Below are positions 19,503 to 26,735 of a stretch of 64,000 nt of DNA, piece after piece. The notes under the pieces were generated by a model. The model was not told the DNA's origin. It did not search any database and saw only the letters and a list, made by a program, of their open reading frames with translations. Both the position numbers and the translations under genes were made by a program. The DNA is from Haloarculaceae archaeon (lineage in GTDB: Archaea > Halobacteriota > Halobacteria > Halobacteriales > Haloarculaceae). The stretch covers positions 24,182 through 88,181 of the forward strand of contig SKTU01000005.1 in NCBI GenBank assembly GCA_007122455.1, read 5' to 3'. Every line of letters starts with the position of its first letter. The stretch's first letter is position 1.

Positions 19503-19876
19503 ATCTCCTTTTTCACCTCGGACCACAGGTCGGCGAGCCGTTCGTCGGCGTGCCGAGCCGGTCGCTCGATTTCGACGTCGAGTTCGCTGGCCCCGTCACG
19601 AGTGATGACGACCTCGTCGAAGTCGACCTCGTAGCGGCTGGCGTGGCTCCCGTCGGATCGGATCTCCGTCCCCTCGTAGAGGAGCGTCGCGTCGGTCAAC
19701 TGCTCGAGCTTCCGGTAGAGCGTCGATCGCGGGATGTCGCACCGTTCGACGAGTTCGCGAGCCGTTCTGGGCTCCTCGAGGTGTTCGATGATCGTGCGGC
19801 AGTCGTCGTCGTACAACGCACCGAGTACCGCGTCGAGGTCGGGGTCGTCGGCATCGGCCAGCGGATCCCGGACCAT
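19499..19876 (-). CDS. Winged-helix transcriptional regulator
   Basis: 125 aa. Typical ArsR/TrmB-like HTH: 'DAVLGALYDDDCRTIIEHLE' followed by 'TARELVERCDIPRSTLYRKL' (recognition helix) and a wing with 'LLYEGTEIRSDGSHASRYEV'. The start 'MVRDPLADADD' at 19876 is the best-conserved form; an alternative in-frame ATG lies 11 codons upstream. It is coupled to a small membrane protein gene. No effector-binding cysteines are seen. Confidence 0.82.
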   Translation of the reverse strand: MVRDPLADADDPDLDAVLGALYDDDCRTIIEHLEEPRTARELVERCDIPRSTLYRKLEQLTDATLLYEGTEIRSDGSHASRYEVDFDEVVITRDGASELDVEIERPARHADERLADLWSEVKKEI

Positions 19877-19964
19877 ACTGACCCTGAAACCACTGGATAC
19901 AAAAACCATCCGGGAACGAAAAGCCGGCGTCGCCAGAAAGGTTAATCGCGGCGTAATCAGGCGT

Positions 19965-21260
19965 TCAGGGCCAGAGTCCGCGGTTCTCGTGGGCCTCGGC
20001 CAGCCGCGACAGCGCTACGATGTAAGCGCCGTCGCGCCACGTCACGCCGCGTTCGTCGACCTCCCGTCTGACGTTCTCCCAGGCGGAGAGCATCTCCGCT
20101 TCGAGTTCCTCCTGAACCCGTTCGAGGGACCACGACCGGCGATTGATGTGCTGAAGCCACTCGAAGTAGCTCACCGTGACACCACCCGCGTTGGCGAGGA
20201 TGTCCGGGATAACGGCGACGTCGCGCTCGGAGAGGATCGCGTCCGCCGGCGTCGTCGTCGGCCCGTTAGCCCCTTCGACGACGATGTCGGCGCGCACGTC
20301 GGCGGCGTTGTCGGCCGTGATGACGTTTCCGATCGCCGCCGGGATCAACACGTCGACGTCGAGCGCCAGCAGTTCCTCGTTCGATATCGTCGTCTCGCCG
20401 GCCTCGGTGACCGCTTCGGGTTCCTCGGCGTGGGAGGGAATCGACGACGGATCGATCCCCGCCGAGTCGTAGGCCGCCCCACCAACGTCGCTGACGGCGA
20501 CGACGGTTGCCCCCCACTCGTCGAGGAGGCGGGCGGCGTTGGCGCCGACGCTCCCGAACCCCTGGACGGCGACGGTCACGTCGGAGATCGATCGATCGTA
20601 GTAGTCGCACGCTTCGCGCGTGATGATCGCGACGCTCCGACCGGGCGCCTCTTCGCGGCCGTAGCTGCCGCCGTTGACGGGCGGTTTACCGGTGACGACG
20701 CCGGGAACGGTTTCGCCCTCGACCATGCTGTAGGCGTCCATGATCCACGACATCGTCTGGGCGTCGGTCCCCATATCGGGGGCGGGAATGTCGGTTTTCG
20801 GGCCGATCACGTCGCGTATCTCGTGGGTGAACCGGCGCGTGAGCCGCTCCTTTTCGCCCTCCGAGAGGCTCTTCGGATCGACGACGACGCCGCCCTTGGC
20901 GCCGCCGAACGGGAGATCCATCACCGCACACTTCCAGGTCATCCAGATCGCGAGTCCGATCGACTCCTCACGGGAGACGTCGGGGTGGTACCGAAGCCCT
21001 CCCTTTCCCGGGCCGCGGACGTTGTCGTGGTGGACGCGGTAGCCGGTGAACACCTCGACAGTACCGTCGTCGCGCTCGACCGGTATCGTCACCTCGTGAA
21101 CGGAGTCGGGATGTCTGAGCCGCTCGACGATCGCGGGGTTGATGTCGATGTGGGCCGCGGCGCGTTCGAGCTGCTGTCGCGCCGTCGCCAGCGCGGAGTT
21201 CGGCGTGTCGTCCGGGAGGTCTGTACGGTCGGCCGTCGGGGGAGAGCTGTTCGAGGACAC
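19965..21260 (-). CDS. gdhB: Glutamate dehydrogenase (Glu/Leu/Phe/Val family)
   Basis: 431 aa from a GTG start. Catalyses reversible oxidative deamination of glutamate to 2-oxoglutarate. Substrate and catalytic lysines lie in '[11 protein letters not shown]' and '[16 protein letters not shown]', and the catalytic Asp in 'IPAPDMGTD'. The nucleotide-binding Rossmann loop is '[15 protein letters not shown]'. The C-terminal helix '[12 protein letters not shown]' is typical of hexameric GDH. Cofactor preference cannot be read with confidence. The start is placed just after the stop of the zinc-ribbon gene, with which it is probably co-transcribed. Confidence 0.93.
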   Translation of the reverse strand: MSSNSSPPTADRTDLPDDTPNSALATARQQLERAAAHIDINPAIVERLRHPDSVHEVTIPVERDDGTVEVFTGYRVHHDNVRGPGKGGLRYHPDVSREESIGLAIWMTWKCAVMDLPFGGAKGGVVVDPKSLSEGEKERLTRRFTHEIRDVIGPKTDIPAPDMGTDAQTMSWIMDAYSMVEGETVPGVVTGKPPVNGGSYGREEAPGRSVAIITREACDYYDRSISDVTVAVQGFGSVGANAARLLDEWGATVVAVSDVGGAAYDSAGIDPSSIPSHAEEPEAVTEAGETTISNEELLALDVDVLIPAAIGNVITADNAADVRADIVVEGANGPTTTPADAILSERDVAVIPDILANAGGVTVSYFEWLQHINRRSWSLERVQEELEAEMLSAWENVRREVDERGVTWRDGAYIVALSRLAEAHENRGLWP

Positions 21261-21267
21261 GAGTGAA

Positions 21268-21414
21268 TTATTCGATGGAGAACGTTCGGTTCTGATACGA
21301 ATCGGTATCGCCGCAATTCGAACATCTACCGGGACGTTTTTCGGCGGTTCGCAGCTCGCCACACCGGAGGCACTCGTACGTTGCAGGTCCGGTTGCAGTG
21401 TCGGGAACGTGCAT
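21268..21414 (-). CDS. Small rubrerythrin-like zinc-ribbon protein
   Basis: 48 aa, with two CxxC knuckles ('YECLRCGE' and 'GRCSNCGD') spaced 14 residues apart, forming a rubredoxin/zinc-ribbon-like fold common among very short haloarchaeal proteins. The ATG at 21414 lies 27 bases downstream of an AT-rich TATA-like sequence. It is seven bases upstream of glutamate dehydrogenase on the same strand, which is a plausible two-gene transcript. The role is unknown; it could be a metal or redox carrier, or regulatory. Confidence 0.72.
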   Translation of the reverse strand: MHVPDTATGPATYECLRCGELRTAEKRPGRCSNCGDTDSYQNRTFSIE

Positions 21415-21435
21415 ACGTTCGGTATGGGTGATGGA

Positions 21436-21480
21436 GTTATATAATATTAATGATAATATGTTGTATAAACACATTATATG
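21436..21480. promoter_or_regulatory. AT-rich divergent promoter region
   Basis: A 45-base run nearly free of G and C stands out in this GC-rich genome. On the minus strand it holds AATATTATATAAC (21436-21448), 27 bases before the zinc-ribbon ATG. On the plus side ATTATATG (21473-21480) faces the small-peptide/YeiH genes. Between them ATGT and ACAT, and TGTT and AACA, form overlapping imperfect dyads (21458-21474). Confidence 0.45.
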
Positions 21481-21584
21481 TTAATTAACGTTCGTGAGGG
21501 TTGGATCGACAGCGACGGGAGCCAACGGTCGATCGCACGCGGAAGTCACAAAGGTCATTTACCGACACCTGCATGCTGGGACCG

Positions 21585-21755
21585 ATGCGTAGCGAAGAGA
21601 TACCCCGGAAGGGAAGCGGTAAATCCCGGACCCGTGAATCAGTATCGGCGCGTCTCTATCGGTTCTGGAGTTCACTGGAGCGCGGGTGGAAAGCCATCTG
21701 TCTCGCCGCACTCGTCGTTCTCGCGGTCCGTCTCGGCGTTCCCGTTCCATGGTAG
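21585..21755 (+). CDS. Small single-span membrane protein upstream of YeiH-type transporter
   Basis: 56 aa: a basic N-terminal half ('RSEEIPRKGSGKSRTRE') and one hydrophobic segment ('WKAICLAALVVLAVRLGVPV'). Its last seven bases overlap the ATG of the transporter gene, so the two are translationally coupled. In-frame alternatives for the start are ATG 21573 and TTG 21501. It could be an accessory subunit of the transporter. I know of no named family. That the overlap is exact and the hydrophobic segment intact argues for a real gene. Confidence 0.5.
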   Translation: MRSEEIPRKGSGKSRTRESVSARLYRFWSSLERGWKAICLAALVVLAVRLGVPVPW

Positions 21756-22756
21756 CGGTCGACTCGTTTCGATGTCTCCTTCCGGGGATCGCCCTCCTCG
21801 TCGGACTCGGTCTCCTGGCGCGCGGCCTGACGGCGGTCCTGCCGGTAGGGAGCCACCTCGTCGTCGTGATCGCGCTCGGAGCACTCCTCGCGAATACCGT
21901 CGGCATCCCCGAAACCACGAGACCGGGCGTGAGCACGCACGGGCTCTGGCTGGAGATCGGGATCATCCTGATGGGTGCGAGCATCGCGCTCGATCAGGTC
22001 GCCGCCGAGGGAAGCCGCGTGCTCGTCGTCGTCGGCTTCACCGTCAGTTTGACCATCGTGACGGTCGAGGCGCTTTCGAGGGGCGTCTTCGACGTTCCGG
22101 AGAAGGTCGGCTCGCTTCTGGCGTCCGGTTCGAGCATCTGCGGCGTCTCGGCGGTCGTCGCGGTCGCTGGAAGCATCAGACCAACCCAGAAGCAGATCGT
22201 CTACGCGGTCGGCACCGTCCTCCTGTTCGACGCGATGACGCTCGTCGTCTACCCGGTCGTGGGACGGCTACTCGGCCTCCCGGACGTCGTTTTCGGGATC
22301 TGGGCCGGCGCGACGATGTTCAGCACCGGCCCCGTCGCCGCCGCCGGCTTCGCCTACTCCCCCGAGGCCGGCGAGTGGGCCGTCCTCGTCAAACTCACTC
22401 GGAACGCGCTCATCGGCGTCGTCGCCATCGGCTACGCGCTGTACTACGTGCGCCGCGGCGCCACCGAGACGACTGTCGACAGTAACGTCGGCTACCTCTG
22501 GGAGAGCTTCCCGAAGTTCATCCTCGGCTTCGTCGCGCTCATGTTGCTCGGAAGCGCCGGCCTCATCAGCGAGGCGGAGACGGCCGCACTCGGGAACGCC
22601 TCGAACTGGCTGTTCCTCGTTGCGTTCGCCGGACTGGGACTCAGTATCGACATTCAGGAGGCCCGCAGTACCGGCGTTCAACCCGTACTCGTCGTGCTGA
22701 CATCGCTACTACTCGTCAGCACGGTGACGCTGCTCGTCCTCCTCGCGATCTTTTGA
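21749..22756 (+). CDS. YeiH-family putative sulfate exporter
   Basis: 335 aa polytopic membrane protein with about ten hydrophobic segments. Matches the UPF0324/YeiH family ('LLANTVGIP', 'GIILMGASIAL', 'SGSSICGVSAVVAVAG', 'GATMFSTGPVAAAGFAYS'), in which the SGSSICG motif is highly conserved. The family is annotated as putative sulfate exporters on limited evidence. The start at 21749 overlaps the preceding mini-gene; further upstream in-frame codons lie inside it and would add a very basic extension. Confidence 0.85.
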   Translation: MVAVDSFRCLLPGIALLVGLGLLARGLTAVLPVGSHLVVVIALGALLANTVGIPETTRPGVSTHGLWLEIGIILMGASIALDQVAAEGSRVLVVVGFTVSLTIVTVEALSRGVFDVPEKVGSLLASGSSICGVSAVVAVAGSIRPTQKQIVYAVGTVLLFDAMTLVVYPVVGRLLGLPDVVFGIWAGATMFSTGPVAAAGFAYSPEAGEWAVLVKLTRNALIGVVAIGYALYYVRRGATETTVDSNVGYLWESFPKFILGFVALMLLGSAGLISEAETAALGNASNWLFLVAFAGLGLSIDIQEARSTGVQPVLVVLTSLLLVSTVTLLVLLAIF

Positions 22757-22785
22757 AAACGTGATCGAACTCCGACGCGTTCGAT

Positions 22786-23886
22786 TCAGCTGTCGATACC
22801 GAACACCGCTCGCGCGTTTTCGTTCAGCACCGTTTCGAACGCCTCGTCGTCGAGGTTCTTCCGGATCGTCTGGACGATCGTCGACGGGTTGTCGAAGTCC
22901 CAGTGCGGGAAGTCCGACGCGAAGAGGATCGATTCGGGGCCGAGCAGCTCGAAGACGAGTTTCATCTGGCTCGCGTCGAGGGGCTCCTCGAGCGGCTGCG
23001 TGCCGAAGTAGAACTGGTCACGAACGTACTCCTCCGGGGACTTCTCCAGCAGCGGCGACGCGTTCGGCTGCATGCTGTGCTCCTTGTTCAGCCGGTAGGT
23101 CATGTACGGCGCCCACAGCAGACCCGCCTCGAGGAAGACGAAGTCGAGGTCCGAGAACTTCTCGGGCGTCCCCTGTTCGATGAGGCTCGTCATCGTGAGC
23201 ATCTGCGACCACGGGTGACCGAGCGCGTTGACCGACACGTACTCCTCGAGCGCCTGGTTCTGCCGCGGGAAGTCCGTGAGGAACGCGTCGACGTGACCGT
23301 GGTAGACGACCGCCAAGTCGTTGTCCTGCGCCGCCTGATACATCACGTCGTACTTCGGATCCCCGAGCGGCTTGTCCGGTCCGCCGGTGGCGATGTAGAT
23401 GCCGACGATCTGGTCTTCGTCACCGAGGCGATCGATCTCCTCGGCCGCCCACTCCGGATCCTGCGTCGGGATCGTAACCGTTCCGTAGAAGTGGTCGTAC
23501 TCGTCGAGAAAATCGTTCAACAGGACCTGATTGTAGCCGTGGGCCAGCTCGATGGCGAATTTGGTCTCCGGGAGACGCGGGATCCACGACATCGGGTTCA
23601 ACACCGGATAGTCGACGCCGAACTCCCTGCAGAGCCGCTCGTCGAGCTCGTGAGCGTCGGCGATCGTGTGCGGCTCGCTATCGATCTTGCCGCCGGAGTT
23701 TCGGTCCCAGCCGCTCCACGGGAGCGGGGACGGACCGGAGTGATTTAACAGTCGACGCCGGTGAGGCTCTCCGAGATACTGCGCGACGTCCTCATAGTCG
23801 ATCGCGCCACCGAGGTGAACGTCGACGTCGATGACCGTCGATTTCGCGATCGGTCCGGACGGCGACGTCGTCTGTTGGGATGCCAT
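22786..23886 (-). CDS. Amidohydrolase family protein (amidohydrolase_2 type)
   Basis: 366 aa metal-dependent TIM-barrel hydrolase or decarboxylase of the PF04909 type. The 'DVDVHLGG' near the N-terminus replaces the usual D-x-H metal motif (DVH). Later signatures are 'VVYHGHVDAF', 'ALGHPWSQML' and the C-terminal 'ILFASDFPHWDFDNP', whose Asp is a conserved metal ligand. The start 'MASQQTTSP' is preferred over an extended frame. It lies 74 bases after the Rieske gene on the same strand; such pairs occur in aromatic or hydroxy-acid catabolism, but the substrate is unknown. Confidence 0.83.
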   Translation of the reverse strand: MASQQTTSPSGPIAKSTVIDVDVHLGGAIDYEDVAQYLGEPHRRRLLNHSGPSPLPWSGWDRNSGGKIDSEPHTIADAHELDERLCREFGVDYPVLNPMSWIPRLPETKFAIELAHGYNQVLLNDFLDEYDHFYGTVTIPTQDPEWAAEEIDRLGDEDQIVGIYIATGGPDKPLGDPKYDVMYQAAQDNDLAVVYHGHVDAFLTDFPRQNQALEEYVSVNALGHPWSQMLTMTSLIEQGTPEKFSDLDFVFLEAGLLWAPYMTYRLNKEHSMQPNASPLLEKSPEEYVRDQFYFGTQPLEEPLDASQMKLVFELLGPESILFASDFPHWDFDNPSTIVQTIRKNLDDEAFETVLNENARAVFGIDS

Positions 23887-23960
23887 ACCGTAGCGTAACC
23901 CACCGAAGCTCTTTGCCTTTTCGCATTTTCCAGTCGGAATGGGAGAAACGTACTGCAGTA

Positions 23961-24329
23961 CTACGGAATCGAGACGACGACGTTGCCGTTCTCCTCGCGT
24001 GCGGAGAACGACGGCAGCGAGTAGGCGTCGTTCGTCGTACAGTCGCCGGTTTTGAGATCGAACTCCCAGGCGTGCCACGGACAGTAGAGGAACTCCCCCT
24101 CCCTGATCCAGTCGTGAGTCGTTTCCAGGGTTTCCGGGTCGAAGTCGGCGGTGTACTTGCCGGTTATCGTCCCCTCACAGCAGGGCGCGCCCTGGTGGGG
24201 GCACCAGTTGAGGTACGCGCAGTAGTCGCCGTCGAGATTGAAGACGCCGATCTCGAACCCCTCCAGTTCGACCACGAGCCGGCCGCCCTCGGGGAGCGCG
24301 TCGGCATCGGCGACGACGTGTTCAGCCAC
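23961..24329 (-). CDS. Rieske [2Fe-2S] ferredoxin-like protein
   Basis: 122 aa from GTG. Both cluster-binding loops are present: 'NWCPHQGAPCCEG' (Cys-x-His) and 'YCPWHAWEFD' (Cys-x-x-His). The loop between them is longer than in ordinary Rieske ferredoxins. No membrane anchor or oxygenase domain is attached, so it is a soluble electron carrier, probably for an oxygenase or for the amidohydrolase-linked pathway encoded directly downstream. A possible 21-codon leader ORF (24387 down to 24322) overlaps its GTG. Confidence 0.87.
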   Translation of the reverse strand: MAEHVVADADALPEGGRLVVELEGFEIGVFNLDGDYCAYLNWCPHQGAPCCEGTITGKYTADFDPETLETTHDWIREGEFLYCPWHAWEFDLKTGDCTTNDAYSLPSFSAREENGNVVVSIP

Positions 24330-24530
24330 GGTGCGTCACCTGTTCGGGATCCGGTTGCTTGCGTGTGGTTTTGACAGACACAGCCATCAGTTCGGACCGG
24401 GCGGTCTGGAAGGCCATAAAGCTTCTGACGAACGGCTCGGCGCTCCCCCGCGGAACCGCCGTTTGCCCCGAAGACATCGCTAACCGAGAGTGAAAAACGT
24501 GGATGTTCGAGGCATAACCCCTGCGTGGGT

Positions 24531-24546
24531 TAGATGACGCGGTTCT
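24531..24546 (+). repeat. Direct repeat, left copy (possible attachment site)
   Basis: TAGATGACGCGGTTCT, identical to 26280-26295. The right copy covers the stop codon and last codons of the ferredoxin gene; the left copy lies in noncoding DNA. Together they bracket the AAA ATPase gene. Confidence 0.5.
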
Positions 24547-24588
24547 CTTTCCCGCCGTGCTCGCATCCACCGAAGAATCGTCGTCTCA

Positions 24589-24614
24589 ACTATCGTAGCT
24601 TGAACTACGATAGT
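24589..24614. promoter_or_regulatory. Perfect inverted repeat upstream of the ATPase gene (candidate operator)
   Basis: ACTATCGTAG (24589-24598) and CTACGATAGT (24605-24614) are exact reverse complements across CTTGAA. A third, partial copy GACTACGCTATA follows at 24618-24629 and runs into a TATA-like CTATATAC, and a further small dyad CACAT-TTT-ATGTG occupies 24632-24644. A regulator bound here would control the ATPase gene. Confidence 0.55.
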
Positions 24615-24666
24615 CTAGACTACGCTATATACACATTTTATGTGCTGATGAACCGAAGGGAAGAGC

Positions 24667-26073
24667 ATGGCTGCGTTCGTCAACCGAGAACAGGAACTCG
24701 ACAGACTCCATGAGTTATACGAGAGTGACTCTGCGGAGCTAAGTGTCGTCTACGGACGTCGGCGGATGGGGAAGACAGCGCTCGTCGTCAAATCCATCGA
24801 AAACCGTGACGACGCGGTGTACCATCAGGCTGCACACGGAACAACGGAGCAGCAACTCGACTCCTTCATCGCTGATGCTGCAACGGTGTTCTCGGGAATC
24901 AACCGGATTCGAAAGGACTGGGAGAACGTTCTCACGTATCTCGCTGAACAGGACGCAATCGTGATCCTCGACGAATTCCCGTACCTCGTAGACGAAAACG
25001 AAGCGCTCCCCTCTCTCATTCAGCGGCTCTGGGACCACAACGTCGAAGATACGGCTGCGACCTTCGTGCTGACTGGCTCGGCCATCGGGATGATACACAA
25101 GATAGCGCTCGACGGGAGTTCACCGCTGTACGGCCGTATCTCCAAACGGCCGAACGGAAAACTCGAAATCGGGCCGCTTCCGTTCGCCGCCGCGATGGAG
25201 TTCTTCCCGAACTACGCGCCAACCGAACAGGTAATCGCGTACGGCGTGTTCGGGGGAACACCGGAGTACCTCAGGGCTGTGGACGACACGCAGTCACTAC
25301 AGGGGAACATTACAGAAACCTTGCTACTCCGTGATGGCGGCCTCCACGAGGAACCCGAAGACGTTCTGTACCGGGAACTGGATGAGGTGGATCGGTATTT
25401 CGCCGTTCTGAAAGCGATGGCCGAGGGGAACCACAAGCGAAACGAGATCATCCAGGCTGCCGGGATCAACGCCAACAGCGCGAGTTACTACCTCTCGCGC
25501 CTGCGGGAACTCCAGATAATCGAACAGGAGTATCCGGTTACCGTTGACCCGTCCCGGAGTCGGAACAGCCGGTATCGAATCCGAGACCAACTGTTCGCGT
25601 TCTGGTTCCGGTTCGTACACGGCCGTTCGTCCCGGTACGAAGTGTTCGGGGCGGATGCGTACGACGAACTCGTCGAACCACATCTCCCGGACTTCGTCAG
25701 CACGACCTTCGAACGACTCTGTCAACGAGCAGTTCTCTACGAGTACGGGGACGTGTACACGTTCACGGAAGTCCCGGATCGGTGGTGGGACACCGATGGA
25801 CGCGAGATCGATATCGTGGCCCCGACGAACGGTGACACGTTACTGGTCGGGGAGACGAAATTCCAGCAACAACCGATGGGATACGACGTCCTGGCCCAAC
25901 TCGAACAGGAGGCACCCGAAGTCAAGTGGTCGCCGACCGACGGCGACGTGAACTACGAGTACGCACTGTTCAGCCGAAGTGGGTTCGCGTCGTCACTGGA
26001 GGAAGCGGCTGGGGAGCGGGACGACCTCGGTCTCTTCACGGTTGACGATGTCGTTGAGACACTGTCCGACTGA
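24667..26073 (+). CDS. AAA ATPase with C-terminal DUF234 (PD-(D/E)xK-like) domain
   Basis: 468 aa archaeal ATPase of the STAND-related type. Opening 'FVNREQELDRLHELY', Walker A 'GRRRMGKTAL' (about residue 38), Walker B 'AIVILDEFPYL', and sensor 'FVLTGSAIGM'. A winged-helix segment ('RNEIIQAAGINANSASYYLSRL') sits in the middle. The C-terminal DUF234 region shows 'GREIDIVAP' followed by 'LLVGETKFQQQ', the D...ExK spacing of a PD-(D/E)xK nuclease. Such proteins are common in archaea and poorly understood; some resemble defence or addiction genes. It looks isolated, reads less GC-rich than its neighbours (not computed), and is bracketed by a 16-bp repeat. Confidence 0.86.
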   Translation: MAAFVNREQELDRLHELYESDSAELSVVYGRRRMGKTALVVKSIENRDDAVYHQAAHGTTEQQLDSFIADAATVFSGINRIRKDWENVLTYLAEQDAIVILDEFPYLVDENEALPSLIQRLWDHNVEDTAATFVLTGSAIGMIHKIALDGSSPLYGRISKRPNGKLEIGPLPFAAAMEFFPNYAPTEQVIAYGVFGGTPEYLRAVDDTQSLQGNITETLLLRDGGLHEEPEDVLYRELDEVDRYFAVLKAMAEGNHKRNEIIQAAGINANSASYYLSRLRELQIIEQEYPVTVDPSRSRNSRYRIRDQLFAFWFRFVHGRSSRYEVFGADAYDELVEPHLPDFVSTTFERLCQRAVLYEYGDVYTFTEVPDRWWDTDGREIDIVAPTNGDTLLVGETKFQQQPMGYDVLAQLEQEAPEVKWSPTDGDVNYEYALFSRSGFASSLEEAAGERDDLGLFTVDDVVETLSD

Positions 26074-26182
26074 CTATGTGGGGAGCAGTCCGTTCTACAC
26101 GCGGTTACTCAGATGACACGCAGCTCGCGGCTGAAAGGGACACATAGTTTTGTTTGCAGTCCAAGTCTCAGCGTAGAATTGT

Positions 26183-26199
26183 CATTAGATGGCCTAATG
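26183..26199. repeat. Hairpin downstream of the AAA ATPase gene
   Basis: CATTAG and CTAATG are perfect 6-base arms around ATGGC, in the gap between the convergent ATPase and ferredoxin genes. A wider 8-base pair ACTATGTG (26073-26080) and CACATAGT (26141-26148) also exists. Either may mark transcript ends; no other feature was seen in 26074-26278. Confidence 0.3.
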
Positions 26200-26278
26200 G
26201 TGGATAGTTCCCGAGAATCGGTGGCCGCGCGATCCCGGGATACGGTTCATTTGTTTAACGCGCGTTGTACGCTGGTTT

Positions 26279-26668
26279 CTAGATGACGCGGTTCTGCAGG
26301 TAATCGAGGTGTTTGGCGTTGTAGACGATCTGGACCGTGTCAGCCGCCGGCGAGCCGATGCAGGTCAGCCGGACCTTCTTCTCCTCGACTTCCTCGTCCG
26401 AGAGGATCTGCTGCATGTCCATGTCGATCTCGCCCTCTGTGACGATGGCTGCGCAGTTTGCGCACGCGCCCGCTCGGCACGAGAACGGCCAGTCGTACCC
26501 CTGTGCCTCCGCGGCTTCGAGGATGTATTCGCCTTCTGCGACCTCGAGGTTACCGTAATCCTCGTCGCTGAGGTCGGCGTCGGCGGCCGCCTCGAAGAGG
26601 TCGTCGTCGTCCATCTCCCAGCCGTGGTCGTCCAGCACTTCGTAGTTGAGGTATTCTACCGTGGGCAT
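26279..26668 (-). CDS. fdx: [2Fe-2S] ferredoxin, haloarchaeal plant-type
   Basis: 129 aa. Electron acceptor of the 2-oxoacid:ferredoxin oxidoreductases in haloarchaea. The acidic extension near the N-terminus (residues 8-45) is the salt-adaptation insert known for this protein, followed by the cluster loop '[13 protein letters not shown]' (three Cys) and the distal Cys in 'RLTCIGSP'. The C-terminus '[13 protein letters not shown]' is nearly invariant in haloarchaea. The start is the ATG at 26668 ('[11 protein letters not shown]'); the TTG before it is unlikely. The last codons and stop lie inside a 16-bp repeat copied at 24531. Confidence 0.96.
   Translation of the reverse strand: MPTVEYLNYEVLDDHGWEMDDDDLFEAAADADLSDEDYGNLEVAEGEYILEAAEAQGYDWPFSCRAGACANCAAIVTEGEIDMDMQQILSDEEVEEKKVRLTCIGSPAADTVQIVYNAKHLDYLQNRVI
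26280..26295 (+). repeat. Direct repeat, right copy, within the 3' end of the ferredoxin gene
   Basis: Same 16 bases as 24531-24546. Here they cover two bases of the stop codon and the last codons of fdx, the kind of place where integrated elements restore a gene end. Confidence 0.5.
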
Positions 26669-26735
26669 CAACGGGAAAGTTCACTCCCCTCTGTGTTGAA
26701 GGTTGCTGTTGTCCGTCACATCCCGACAGAGAATC

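Larger units (their letters stand above)
24330..24666. other. Intergenic region between the Rieske and AAA ATPase genes
   Basis: This 337-base gap contains a minus-strand TATA-like AAGCTTTATGG (24413-24423) for the Rieske transcript, one copy of a 16-bp repeat (24531-24546), the dyad-rich promoter of the ATPase gene (24589-24644) and a purine-rich possible ribosome binding site (24655-24660). No credible larger gene is present. Confidence 0.6.

Noticed and set aside
19734-21266. Plus-strand open frame of 510 codons opposite glutamate dehydrogenase
   Set aside because: Shadow of gdhB.
21478-22485. Frame starting in the AT-rich region and running through the YeiH gene
   Set aside because: Overlaps the transporter in another frame and becomes almost pure Arg/Pro/Gly.
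24531-26295. Idea that the 16-bp repeat is the remnant of a second ferredoxin gene
   Set aside because: Similarity stops exactly after 16 bases and does not continue into earlier ferredoxin codons. It cannot be fully excluded without relatives for comparison.
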